Shown: positions 1-7,917 of the stretch, piece after piece
Numbering within the stretch: position 1 is the stretch's first letter
Layout of the letters: each line of letters starts with the position of its first letter
Source: Bacillota bacterium
Lineage (GTDB): Bacteria > Bacillota > SHA-98 > Ch115
DNA: 64,000 nt
Assembly (NCBI GenBank): GCA_013178415.1
Contig: JABLXA010000016.1
Span: forward strand, 1 to 64,000
Direction of reading: 5' to 3'
The notes under the pieces: model-generated
The model's database searches: none
Seen by the model: only the letters and a program-made list of their open reading frames with translations
Told to the model about the DNA's origin: nothing
Translations under genes and position numbers: made by a program

Positions 1-144
1 GAGGGAGTACCTCTGTTAATTATTGTAAATCGATAATAAAATTTTATGCTTTAAGAAGGCTTTAATGATGCACGAGGGTACAATTGGTGGCTGGCAAAGA
101 TCTGGAAGGTTATATCAAAAGTGCAGTATTGGCGTATGTTTTTG

Positions 145-173
145 TTGACAAGAGTGCTCTGGCTGGCTATAAT
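145..173 (+). promoter_or_regulatory. Consensus sigma-70-type promoter of tRNA-Leu
   Basis: TTGACA at 145-150, a 17-nt spacer and TATAAT at 168-173 match the vegetative (sigma-A) consensus perfectly. Initiation is expected near 180, about 50 nt before the mature tRNA 5' end, so the transcript would carry a short leader removed by RNase P. Confidence 0.85.
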
Positions 174-230
174 AGCTAATAGACGGTCGTTTGTGCGGCT
201 GTGAGCGATAAAAGATAGCATAAATTGAGT

Positions 231-315
231 GCCCGGGTGGCGGAACTGGCAGACGCGTACGTTTGAGGGGCGTATGGGGTAACCCGTACCGGTTCAAGTC
301 CGGTCCCGGGCACCA
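231..315 (+). tRNA. tRNA-Leu (anticodon GAG), CCA encoded
   Basis: Class II tRNA. The acceptor arm GCCCGGG (231-237) pairs with CCCGGGC (305-311), followed by discriminator A and encoded CCA (313-315). The anticodon stem TACGT/GCGTA encloses a loop TTGAGGG, giving anticodon GAG. The T-arm ACCGG-TTCAAGT-CCGGT and a long variable arm (TGGGGTAACCCGT) are typical of tRNA-Leu. It is preceded by a consensus promoter and followed by a toxin-antitoxin/recombinase patch, as expected if the tRNA gene marks an integration boundary; no duplicated att site is visible. Confidence 0.95.
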
Positions 316-506
316 TATGATTGACATACTGATGCTACGGCGGGTTCGGCAAAGAAGTAGATCGTAAGGGTGTCGCTCCCCGGATCGAATTCAAGGCGCC
401 GGACGAAATATCGTAGCATTTTTCTTTTTCATGTTCATGAGGCTTAGGAGGGTTTTGGATCAAAATCTAGAATATATCACCAGAAGATATGGGAAAGGGT
501 GCTGGT

Positions 507-1151
507 ATGGAGAAATTACGGAATCTTATTGTCTTCTTCATTCGCAATTTCCCGCGCCCTCTAACCCGCACCGAACTTGTCAAGTTGTTATATCTATTTG
601 AATATGAGCAAGTCCAGATTCAAGGGCATCAATATAGCGAAGTGACCTTTGTTCGTGACAAATATGGTCCTTTCGTTTCATCTATCCTTGCAGAGAGTGA
701 CTCTCTCTGTTCCGCCGGTATCATAAACTGCAACCGTTATGATATCGATTCGGACTGCATATTATATGAATATACTGTCTCGGATCCCATTAAAGCGGCG
801 CAGTATGATTTACCGGAATGGGAAAAGGGAATTGCTTTGACCTTGATAGATCGGACCGCAAGACTATCACTAAAACAAATAAAGGAGCTTGCATATTCCA
901 CCCCTCCAATGGTCGAGATCCTTAAAAAGGAGGCAGAATTAGGATATCTGCTTCTTTCAAGGGGGATCAATATGGAAAAAGGGAATACCCCGAAAAAATT
1001 TACAAAAAAGGAACTTGCCGCTGCTAAACGGCGCCTAGATACCTCACCGGATCGGGGCTCTGACGACGAGTATCTTGCTGCATTTCTTGACACCTACAAA
1101 GAGTTCGAGAACCTTCGACGGAGGGCTACAGAATGCCTTCTTCAGAATTAG
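507..1151 (+). CDS. Panacea (SocA-like, DUF4065) domain antitoxin
   Basis: Soluble protein of about 214 aa. Its N-terminal third contains the pattern LVKLLYLFEYEQ...KYGPFVSS, which matches the Panacea/SocA domain found in antitoxins paired with many unrelated toxins. It overlaps the start of a PemK/MazF-like gene, so I infer a type II toxin-antitoxin pair in which this protein neutralises the toxin and perhaps autoregulates. An in-frame ATG at 489 would add six residues; I prefer 507 because AAAGGG lies a proper distance upstream, whereas 489 has only a weak AGAAG. The C-terminal half (lysine-rich, then acidic) shows no recognised domain. The assignment rests on motif recall, not a search. 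Confidence 0.7.
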   Translation: MEKLRNLIVFFIRNFPRPLTRTELVKLLYLFEYEQVQIQGHQYSEVTFVRDKYGPFVSSILAESDSLCSAGIINCNRYDIDSDCILYEYTVSDPIKAAQYDLPEWEKGIALTLIDRTARLSLKQIKELAYSTPPMVEILKKEAELGYLLLSRGINMEKGNTPKKFTKKELAAAKRRLDTSPDRGSDDEYLAAFLDTYKEFENLRRRATECLLQN

Positions 1152-1606
1152 ATCCGTATCCTTTCCCGCAGGCCATTTTTGTTAACAGAGAGGTTGAATT
1201 TGGGGAAGTATATTTGGTCAATGACCACTTGATAAGCATACCGGATGCCGATAGGGTTCAAGGCGAAAGGATTTTTCATAAGGAAAGGCGGGTAGTAATT
1301 GTCCAAAACGACCGAACGAATTATACGACGTTCCCCACAGTCTTGATTGCCCCATTAACTAGTCGTACTGATACGAAGCGTCGTCATGATATTGAACTAT
1401 TTCCGGAAGAGGAAGAAGCCATAAGTAAGCCTGTCCTTGTTCGGCTCAAATTGATACAACCTATTCTACGTGCTGATCTTGGCGACTGTCTGGGGGTGCT
1501 GTCCAGGTCCAAACAAGCGGAGATTATGCAAGCAATTTTGGAGATTTTCGGGGTATCGAATGACGGAGAGAATGGGCAAGAGCAGGTTGGAGGGTTAACT
1601 ACCTGA
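1133..1606 (+). CDS. PemK/MazF-like type II toxin (endoribonuclease family)
   Basis: 157 aa. The central part has the MazF/PemK fold signature: a GEVYLV beta-strand start, RVVIVQND near residue 55, TVLIAPLTS near residue 72, and a late beta-strand region (VLVRLKLIQPI) followed by a C-terminal helix. Family members cleave mRNA. The start ATG has GGAGGG about 8 nt upstream and overlaps the antitoxin gene by 19 nt, indicating translational coupling. The antitoxin-first order is usual. The N-terminal 20 residues before the fold are slightly longer than in compact MazF proteins. Target specificity cannot be read from the sequence. Confidence 0.75.
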   Translation: MPSSELDPYPFPQAIFVNREVEFGEVYLVNDHLISIPDADRVQGERIFHKERRVVIVQNDRTNYTTFPTVLIAPLTSRTDTKRRHDIELFPEEEEAISKPVLVRLKLIQPILRADLGDCLGVLSRSKQAEIMQAILEIFGVSNDGENGQEQVGGLTT

Positions 1607-1680
1607 AGCCCGGCTTTTAGAAGGCAAGGTTTTTTCAATTTTTGAAAATGCGAGGCTGGGAAGCTCTCTGGCGGGATACA

Positions 1681-2096
1681 TTATGGCAAACATGCCGCGC
1701 CCCGTTCCGGGTACCAGTGGCATCCCATACTGCTTCGAGAGAGGCAGTATTTATTTTTTCTACAGGGGCTGGGAATGCCCCTAGCGTTCAATTCATCTCT
1801 GATACCGACATATGATAGCTGCCGATTGCCCCGGAGCTCGACCAGGATCAGCCTTACGATTTCTGCTTGCTGGGGGTTTATACGCCATAGCGTCCGCACA
1901 ATATCTTTGCCCCTGGCGTTCTTACCTCGTACAACATGATATGTCTCATAACCATACGGGGCCCTTCCGCCGTTTTGGACGCATACTCCTCTATCCGCCG
2001 GCGCTGGGCCGGGATGGAATTATTGGAGTCAGCCTGCTCTTCTGTGGAAACGCGCTCGTAGGCTAAAGCATAGATTGGCACTTGAAACATCCTCAC
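1681..2096 (-). pseudogene. Serine site-specific recombinase remnant
   Basis: Read on the minus strand, the first frame begins with a resolvase/invertase N-terminus: YERVSTEEQADSNNSIPAQR (catalytic Ser in RVST, then the conserved Q..R helix). It then loses similarity and stops. A second frame continues with INPQQAEIVRLIL and GIRDELNARGIPSP, typical of the zinc-ribbon/recombinase domain of large serine recombinases. Most of the catalytic core and the DNA-binding C-terminus are missing, so this is a deletion and frameshift relic. It suggests that the neighbouring toxin-antitoxin genes arrived on an integrated element beside the tRNA. Confidence 0.75.
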
Positions 2097-2187
2097 TCGA
2101 AAAAGTAGTCCATATTCTTGAGGAGTATAGATTTTGCTAGCTATCCTTGCCGCAGGGGTTGGATATAGCCTCTCATAGTCTGCTGCC

Positions 2188-2520
2188 TTATACCGACACC
2201 TCTTGAAGATCTAGCTTGTTATTAACTTTTGAGGAAGAAGTCATTGGCCGGAATTTAATCTCCAAGGCCATACCACAGCTTCTAGCTATTTTCTGCAAAC
2301 TTGATAGAGAAACTTGGCACTTCCCGCTTTCCATGCGAGCAATAGAGGATTGAGTTGTACCGATTCTCTCAGCCAATTCCTCCTGAGTGAGGCCAAGAGA
2401 TTTTCGAAGAGCAAGTATGGTCCTAGCGATCTGATATTCCAGCTCGCTATCTTCCCATGCTTTAGCGAATTCGGGGTCCTTTAACAACTCATCAAGATGC
2501 TCCTCAAATCTCATCGCCAT
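2188..2520 (-). CDS. XRE-family HTH regulator (HigA-type antitoxin-like)
   Basis: 110 aa. Residues ~30-90 form a Cro/C1 helix-turn-helix: LRKSLGLTQEELAERIGTTQ followed by SSIARMESGKCQVSLSSLQK. The N-terminus (DPEFAKAWEDSELEYQIAR) is the type seen in antitoxins of HigB/RelE-like toxins. No toxin gene lies on either side, so it is an orphan or its partner has been lost. GGAGGGGG precedes the ATG by about 7 nt. A palindrome overlapping its own -10 box (2557-2574) suggests autorepression. Confidence 0.8.
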   Translation of the reverse strand: MAMRFEEHLDELLKDPEFAKAWEDSELEYQIARTILALRKSLGLTQEELAERIGTTQSSIARMESGKCQVSLSSLQKIARSCGMALEIKFRPMTSSSKVNNKLDLQEVSV

Positions 2521-2554
2521 CTCCCCCTCCTTATAAGAATTCTCTTCTGAGTTT

Positions 2555-2574
2555 ATTATAGCACGCGCGCTATA
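2555..2574 (-). promoter_or_regulatory. -10 box with overlapping palindromic operator of the XRE gene
   Basis: On the minus strand TATAAT (2560-2555) lies about 35 nt before the XRE ATG. A perfect inverted repeat TATAGC-ACGCGC-GCTATA occupies 2557-2574 and overlaps this box, a classic autoregulatory operator arrangement. No good -35 is visible (ATATAA at 17-bp spacing). Confidence 0.6.
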
Positions 2575-2899
2575 TTTTTATATGCCAATTTCATGCCCGT
2601 TGGGGATGTTTTCTATTAAGCCAAGTAAAATCCCGTCTATAAATCCATCCAACGTATCTTTCCTTGATTTTTCGCCCCGATAGTTATATAAGCAAACTCA
2701 TACTCGCCTCCACCGGCGGGAACGCGGCGGGCTCGGAGAAGGCGGGGCTTACCTAATTATATCATGGAATATGACACTGGACTCTCTTTTTCAGATCATG
2801 CCGGAGATGCGATTTTTCCTCCGTCCCTGGCAGGATTAAAGACCTATGAGTGGAAATTTCCATGCATATGACTTTCACAGGATGTGAATTGATTAGACC
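2575..2899. other. Intergenic region without recognisable gene
   Basis: AT-rich near 2575-2680, then a GC-rich patch around 2705-2750 (GGCGGG repeats). I see no coding frame, terminator or convincing promoter for the downstream cyclase gene. Confidence 0.4.
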
Positions 2900-4867
2900 A
2901 TGTATTGGCACTATTCCCCTTATATGCTACTTCTTATCATAACAGCGGTTACATCTAGCACGATTGCGGCCATGGCCTGGCGGCGAAGGGATGTACCTGG
3001 CGCAAAGTCATTGATCCTGGTTATGCTGGCCGTGATAGGGTGGGCGCTCGGAAATGTATTGGAGCTGGGATACACTGACCTGAAAACCAAAGTATTTTGG
3101 GCCAACATCGAATATATTGGAATTGTGGCCGTGCCGTTGGCCTGGTTTGCCTTTGCTATCCAGTACGCCGGGCAAGAGAAATGGCTGAGTCGTCGCAATA
3201 TAGCGCTACTATTGGTTATACCTGCCCTCACCCTGATCTTCGTTTGGACAGATGGCCGCTATGGGTTGATGCGGCATGACTTCAGGCTGGATACCAATGG
3301 CCCTTTCTCTGTGGTGGCTAAATCCTATGGTCCATGGTTCTGGGTTCATACAGCCTATTCACATATTCTAACCCTGCTCGGCACAGTCATATTGATGCAG
3401 GCATTCTTCCGGCTGCCGCGCCTGTATCGGGAGCAGGCGAGTGTCTTGCTGGTTGGCGCGCTGGTGCCATGGGTGGGGAATGTCCTCTATATTTCCGGGT
3501 TAAGCCCAATCCGCCGCCTTGATCTTACGCCCTGTTCATTCGCCTTTTCTGGCATGTTGATGGCCTGGGGCCTCTTTCGCCTGCAACTGCTGGACATCGT
3601 GCCGATGGCCCGTGATGCTGTCATTGAAGGTATGAGCGATGGTGTAATCGTCCTGGATGCTCAAAATCGTATTGTGGATATCAACCCGGCCGCCCAGGGT
3701 ATCATAGGCCGTCGTGCGTCGGAAGTAGTAGGGAAGCCGGCTGATAAGGCATTCTCAAAGCATCGCGACCTCGTCGAATATTGCATCCAAAATGTGAAGG
3801 CGCAGGCAGAGATCTTTCTTGGGACAGGTGAAGCGCAACGTTGCTATGGCCTGCGCATCTCTCCTTTGCATGATTACCGGGGCAATCTCACCGGTCGCGT
3901 GTTCGTCCTGCATGAAATCACCATGCAAAAGCGGGCTGAGGCGGCTCTACGGGAGTCGAAGCAAAAGATAGAGAGACTCTGCGAAATGGCCCGCCAGTTG
4001 GCGGCTAGCGAGACTGAAGAGGAGGTATACCAACTCACAATCAGCGCGGCGGAAAATATCCTCGGTCTTTCCAGGTGTCGCCTTAATATAATGGAAGGAA
4101 ATGAGATGGTGACTAGGGCCGCGTCCCCTGAGTTTCCTTCCGCAGCAAGCAGGGGTGAATCTGCTACAGGATGGCCGGCCGGAGAGGTGCGTAATCAGAA
4201 CAAAAGGATGATGAGTGTTCGTATCGGCGATTTCGGCGTACTGGAGGCGGCGCCTCCGGGATCTGGTGTTTTCACTGAAGATGATATGCGGCTTCTCGAC
4301 CTGTTGCTTGGGCATGCCACAGAGGCATTGAAAAGGATCAGCCTGCAAAATGAACTCAGGGCGCAAGCCATTCATGATCCCCTGACCGGCCTTTATAACC
4401 GCCGTCACTTTTCCCGTGTGATCCGGGAAGAGCTCGAGCGTTCTGAGCGATACCGCCGGCCTCTCACTTTCATGTTGATAGACGTCAACTTTTTTAAGGA
4501 GATCAATGATCAATTTGGTCATCAGACCGGAGATATTGTGCTCCAAAAGGTGGGGAAATTGCTGCAAGAACAGCTGCGGGAAACGGACGCCGTTATACGG
4601 TATGGAGGGGATGAATTCCTCATTGTTTTAGCAGGAACGAAGGGCCAAGAGGATGCGGAACACATAGCTCGGAGGATTCGCGAATCCGTCGATAGATGGA
4701 ATAATGATGGTTCGCCGGTGGATCTTCCAGTAACCCTGGCAATTGGGATGAGTTCGTGGGATCCATCAGGCGATGAATCAGTAGAAACTGCTTTGCGCAA
4801 GGCCGACCAGCGTATGTATGAGGATAAGAAAAGGCAAGGAATGGGCAAACTGCCCAGCGCATTATAG
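2900..4867 (+). CDS. Membrane diguanylate cyclase with 7TM, PAS and GAF-like modules
   Basis: 655 aa. The N-terminal ~220 residues form about seven hydrophobic segments resembling the 7TM sensor module of histidine kinases (PF16927 type). A PAS domain follows (about 235-345, with DGVIVLDAQNRIVDINPAA), then a GAF-like region (about 360-485), then a GGDEF domain. The catalytic loop is intact (GGDEF at 569-573), as is an RETD inhibitory site five residues upstream, so it should synthesise c-di-GMP from two GTP with product feedback. It sits just upstream of the Tad pilus operon; c-di-GMP control of surface attachment is a reasonable inference. The start lacks a strong SD. Confidence 0.9.
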   Translation: MYWHYSPYMLLLIITAVTSSTIAAMAWRRRDVPGAKSLILVMLAVIGWALGNVLELGYTDLKTKVFWANIEYIGIVAVPLAWFAFAIQYAGQEKWLSRRNIALLLVIPALTLIFVWTDGRYGLMRHDFRLDTNGPFSVVAKSYGPWFWVHTAYSHILTLLGTVILMQAFFRLPRLYREQASVLLVGALVPWVGNVLYISGLSPIRRLDLTPCSFAFSGMLMAWGLFRLQLLDIVPMARDAVIEGMSDGVIVLDAQNRIVDINPAAQGIIGRRASEVVGKPADKAFSKHRDLVEYCIQNVKAQAEIFLGTGEAQRCYGLRISPLHDYRGNLTGRVFVLHEITMQKRAEAALRESKQKIERLCEMARQLAASETEEEVYQLTISAAENILGLSRCRLNIMEGNEMVTRAASPEFPSAASRGESATGWPAGEVRNQNKRMMSVRIGDFGVLEAAPPGSGVFTEDDMRLLDLLLGHATEALKRISLQNELRAQAIHDPLTGLYNRRHFSRVIREELERSERYRRPLTFMLIDVNFFKEINDQFGHQTGDIVLQKVGKLLQEQLRETDAVIRYGGDEFLIVLAGTKGQEDAEHIARRIRESVDRWNNDGSPVDLPVTLAIGMSSWDPSGDESVETALRKADQRMYEDKKRQGMGKLPSAL

Positions 4868-4994
4868 AAAAGATTTTTTCGAGAGGAATTTACTAGACAA
4901 GAAGGAAAGCCACGTTTCCTGTCGAAATATCGAGTGGGTGCCAGTGAATCCGGTTCTTTACGCGGTCGCTTGGAATCGGCTGAGGTAGTAGCGA

Positions 4995-5046
4995 GACCGA
5001 CCAATTACAACCATCAGGCAGGCTGTGATTGTGGTTGGTCTTTTTT
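4995..5046 (+). terminator. Rho-independent terminator after diguanylate cyclase gene
   Basis: GACCGACCA near 4995-5003 pairs (one G-U) with TGGTTGGTC at 5032-5040, and TTTTTT follows immediately at 5041-5046. The preceding 125 nt include another small stem (AGGAAA/TTTCCT around 4902-4919), so the 3' region may be more structured than a simple terminator. Confidence 0.65.
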
Positions 5047-5443
5047 CTATATAGACCCCCATGCCGCGGGGGCGGCGCCATCAAAAGGATGGAAATAGCA
5101 GCGGCTCATTTTTGGGGCAGATTGCCAAATTCAGATTTAGATCAGGGGCTAGCCGCGTGTGGCGTATTTGCCAGCCGCGCGCCGATGGTGTCTTCTTTCA
5201 GTTTTGGAATTTGTCATCTGCACTCAGTCAGACTTAGCTCAATAAGCAAAGTTAAGGACTGGGAGTCTAGTTAGGCGGCCACACCAACATGACGCATGAA
5301 AAACTTTCGCCTCAACTGGTTGGGCTGAACATTGATGATTTTGCGCGATCATTCCGATATATTTAATGGGACTCTATCCTCAGTCGATTAGGCGCAGTTT
5401 TGCAGATCAGATGAACTGGCATCGATGAGAGGAGGTGAAACCG
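5047..5443 (+). other. Upstream region of the Tad operon
   Basis: About 400 bp without a supported gene. It must hold the pilus operon promoter, but no clear sigma-A hexamer pair is seen; TATATT near 5358 lacks a well-spaced -35. The last bases contain the very strong SD AGGAGGTGA (5430-5438) for flp. Confidence 0.4.
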
Positions 5444-5644
5444 ATGTTGAAGCTTCTCAAGAGGCTCGTCAAAGAGGAGAGCGGGCAGGCGATGGTGGAG
5501 TATGGGTTGATAATCGCTGTGATTGCCATAGCGGTAGTGGCCGTTCTAGTAGCTTTTAGGGATGAAATCGCAAACGTTTTTAATAGGGCCACGACCGCGC
5601 TGCGGGAGACCGGCAATGAGGAGAACCTACCGACGCCACCGTAG
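5444..5644 (+). CDS. flp: Flp/Fap-type pilin subunit
   Basis: 66 aa. A short basic leader (MLKLLKRLVKEESG) ends at the class III prepilin cleavage site G/QAMVEYGL, with Glu at +5 and Tyr at +6, followed by a hydrophobic helix (LIIAVIAIAVVAVLVAF) and a polar tail. The product is the major Tad pilus subunit, cleaved by the prepilin peptidase encoded next. A GTG nine bases upstream lies inside the SD AGGAGG, so ATG 5444 is the start. First gene of the Tad operon. Confidence 0.95.
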   Translation: MLKLLKRLVKEESGQAMVEYGLIIAVIAIAVVAVLVAFRDEIANVFNRATTALRETGNEENLPTPP

Positions 5645-5755
5645 TAATAGCCGCAGCTGGAATAGGATTGGCGGCGGTCAGCACCGACTAGCAGCTGCGT
5701 CTTTCCATGGCGACGGAGCTAATGTGGAAACCGGAAAACCAGCAGGGTGAGATAC

Positions 5756-6289
5756 ATGATGTCGGCTCAAGGAATAGTTGTAGCCTCGCTCGCAGGTATA
5801 GCAATCTATGTTGATATGAAGCATGGGAGAATTCCCAATGCCCTGGTGGTTTTTGGTTTCCTGGCGGGTATTACTACAAACCTTGTGACAGCAGGCGCAA
5901 AGGGCCTTCTCCTGAGCCTAGAGGGCGCGCTCCTCGGGCTCGCGCTTTTGTTCATCCCATTCGCCCTGGGCGGGATGGGCGCAGGGGATGTAAAGCTTCT
6001 TGGAGCTATCGGGGCCCTTATTGGGCCCCAGGGAGTATTTTATACTGCGCTCTATGGCGCTCTGGCGGGTGGAGTCATGGCTGTTGTCGTGCTCATCAAG
6101 CACAGGAGGTTATTTGTCACATTACGCACACTTGGATTTGGATTTTTGCTTTTCCTGCTGGGGGCGTGGGGTGGGCGCTCCTGGAACCTTGGCCAGAGTA
6201 AGGGAGGTAGCGGTTCAATCGGCTTCCCTTATTCCCTCGCTATCGGAGCGGGCCTGGTCCTCGCGCTCATCCTGCGCCGCGCGGGGTGA
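5756..6289 (+). CDS. tadV: Prepilin peptidase (TadV/CpaA, A24A family)
   Basis: About 177 aa with six hydrophobic segments. The two catalytic aspartates of A24 aspartyl peptidases are visible in YVDMKHGRIPN (about residue 21) and GMGAGDVKLLGAIG (GxGD, about residue 79). It lacks the N-methyltransferase domain, as usual for Tad-type enzymes. It should process Flp and the TadE/TadG pseudopilins at the inner membrane. GTG 5747 is also in frame; ATG 5756 is preceded by AGGGTG. Confidence 0.92.
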   Translation: MMSAQGIVVASLAGIAIYVDMKHGRIPNALVVFGFLAGITTNLVTAGAKGLLLSLEGALLGLALLFIPFALGGMGAGDVKLLGAIGALIGPQGVFYTALYGALAGGVMAVVVLIKHRRLFVTLRTLGFGFLLFLLGAWGGRSWNLGQSKGGSGSIGFPYSLAIGAGLVLALILRRAG

Positions 6290-6297
6290 GGTCCCAC

Positions 6298-6714
6298 ATG
6301 AATAGAAATGCTCGCAGATTGAGCCGACTTTTCGCGAAAAGTGAAAAGGGACAGGCCCTTGTAGAGACTGCCCTCGTTTTGATGCTTCTCCTCCTTCTTT
6401 TTGGGGGTATAGTGGAATTCGGGCGTATTTTGCAGGCATCCCTCACAGTTACAGCCGCCTCTCGGGAAGGGGCGAGGGTGGGGATCCTCGGAAAAACTGA
6501 TGATGAAATCAAAGAGGTGGTAAGAACCGCGGCTGGGACGTTAGACGCTGACAAGCTGCAGATAGATATCGTTCCACCCGCGGCTGACCGTAAAAGAGGC
6601 GAAAGCCTCACTGTGGAGGTTAAATATCCTGTTGAAATCGTCATACCTATCATTTCTGCGATTATCCCGGGCCCTTTTAATGTTTACGGCCGCACCGTAA
6701 TGAGGATGGAATGA
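6298..6714 (+). CDS. tadE: TadE-like minor pseudopilin
   Basis: About 138 aa. After a basic N-terminus comes the TadE signature GQALVETALVLMLLLLLFGG followed by a periplasmic domain with LTVTAASREGARVG, the standard TadE/CpaK beginning. It probably belongs to the pilus initiation or assembly complex. I chose ATG 6298 (SD GGGGTGAGG) over an upstream GTG at 6286 that overlaps the tadV stop. Its stop overlaps the next gene (ATGA at 6711). Confidence 0.88.
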   Translation: MNRNARRLSRLFAKSEKGQALVETALVLMLLLLLFGGIVEFGRILQASLTVTAASREGARVGILGKTDDEIKEVVRTAAGTLDADKLQIDIVPPAADRKRGESLTVEVKYPVEIVIPIISAIIPGPFNVYGRTVMRME

Positions 6715-7820
6715 ACCGGGATCTTGGTGGGTCAGCCGGCCCAACAGACCCCCATGGGGGCGCTTTTGGTATGTTTCCGAAGTTAGAGAGGTCCGCCAGG
6801 AGAATATATACAAGACTGCTGAGGGATGAGAAAGGCAGCGTACTTGCGGGCGCGGCCCTTGGCATGGGAGTGATCCTTGCTATAGCAGCTCTGGTGATAG
6901 ATCTGGGGGTTTTGTACCTTACCCGAGCCCAGCTATCCCGGGCCGCTGATGCTGCGGTGTTCGCAGGAGTGCAGGAATTACCTGATCAACCGGATGTTGC
7001 AAGAAGTATGGCTATTAGTTTTGCTTCACATAATGGTGTGCCAGAAGATGGCGTTAGTATAGACATCTCAGGGGATAATCATGAAATCAGGGTCGAGGTT
7101 CATGAAACCGTGAGTCTGCTGTTTGCAAGGCTCCTGGGGTTCTCTCAAATGGATGTCAGAGCCCGGTCGGCGGCAAGGGTAGCCTCCGTGAGGGCGCTCA
7201 CAGGCGCGGTCCCGATCGGCGTCGTGCAGCAGGATTTTGAATATGGACAGCTCTATGCTCTGAAATATGGGCCAGGGGGGCCGCAGGGGCAGCATCATGG
7301 GAATTTCGGGGCCCTTGCTCTCGGCGGCCGGGGAGGCAGAACCTACGAGGATAACTTGAGGGATGGCTACGGCGGAGTGCTCCGCATCGGTGACGAGGTG
7401 GAAACGGAGCCTGGCAATAAGGCCGGCCCTACACGCCATGGGGTGGAAGACCGGATAGGACGGTGCTGGCACATACCGAAATGCACGCCTGACCACTTCG
7501 TGCCCGGGTGTCCCAGACTCGTTTATGTCCCGGTAGTTGATACTTTGGATTTTCATGGAAGAAAGAAAGGCCCCACCATAGTAGGTTTTGCCGCATTCTT
7601 CCTGGAGGGCGCTGAAGATGAGGATTCCGGCGGGGCGCAGGCGGGTGGTCAAGGGCAAGGCCACGGGAAAGGGAAGAGCATGAGTATATGCGGCAACGGC
7701 GATCAAGGCGGCAACAGTGGCTGGATTTATGGCACGTTCATACGAATGGTGACCGAAGGTGAACTCGGGGCTGGTGGGGATCCCGATTTTGGCCTTCGTA
7801 CTTATAAGCTTATTGAATAG
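6711..7820 (+). CDS. tadG: TadG-like pilus assembly protein, copy 1
   Basis: 369 aa. Around residue 41 it has DEKGSVLAGAALGMGVIL followed by AALVIDLGVLYLTRAQLSRAADAA, the Flp pilus-assembly TadG-type N-terminal domain: one membrane anchor, then the conserved R..AADAA segment. The remainder is periplasmic; residues ~170-330 are Gly-rich and include a GQGHGKGKS stretch. The start ATG overlaps the tadE stop; a later ATG at 6771 is also plausible. It is a paralogue of the following gene, most similar over the first 150 residues and again at the C-terminal GMDFGLRTY/DFGLRTYKLIE motif. Confidence 0.85.
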   Translation: MNRDLGGSAGPTDPHGGAFGMFPKLERSARRIYTRLLRDEKGSVLAGAALGMGVILAIAALVIDLGVLYLTRAQLSRAADAAVFAGVQELPDQPDVARSMAISFASHNGVPEDGVSIDISGDNHEIRVEVHETVSLLFARLLGFSQMDVRARSAARVASVRALTGAVPIGVVQQDFEYGQLYALKYGPGGPQGQHHGNFGALALGGRGGRTYEDNLRDGYGGVLRIGDEVETEPGNKAGPTRHGVEDRIGRCWHIPKCTPDHFVPGCPRLVYVPVVDTLDFHGRKKGPTIVGFAAFFLEGAEDEDSGGAQAGGQGQGHGKGKSMSICGNGDQGGNSGWIYGTFIRMVTEGELGAGGDPDFGLRTYKLIE

Positions 7821-7825
7821 AGCAG

Positions 7826-7852
7826 CATATGCCACTTGAAAGGTGGCATATG
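7826..7852 (+). repeat. Perfect 10-bp inverted repeat between the two tadG paralogues
   Basis: CATATGCCAC (7826-7835), 7-nt loop, GTGGCATATG (7843-7852). No T-tract follows, so it is not a standard terminator. Position within an operon suggests an mRNA stability or attenuation hairpin. Confidence 0.65.
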
Positions 7853-7917
7853 GGGCGCTTGATAGCGTAGAAAGCACTATTGAGATTCAAGCATTCCTTG
7901 GGGCGGGGGGCCAGAAA

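Noticed and set aside
115-327. 70-aa minus-strand ORF over the tRNA
   Set aside because: It is the antisense of tRNA-Leu; such ORFs are well-known spurious calls.
4868-4994. Possible known riboswitch (c-di-GMP, c-di-AMP, cobalamin, T-box)
   Set aside because: Key conserved blocks of these classes were looked for by eye and not found.
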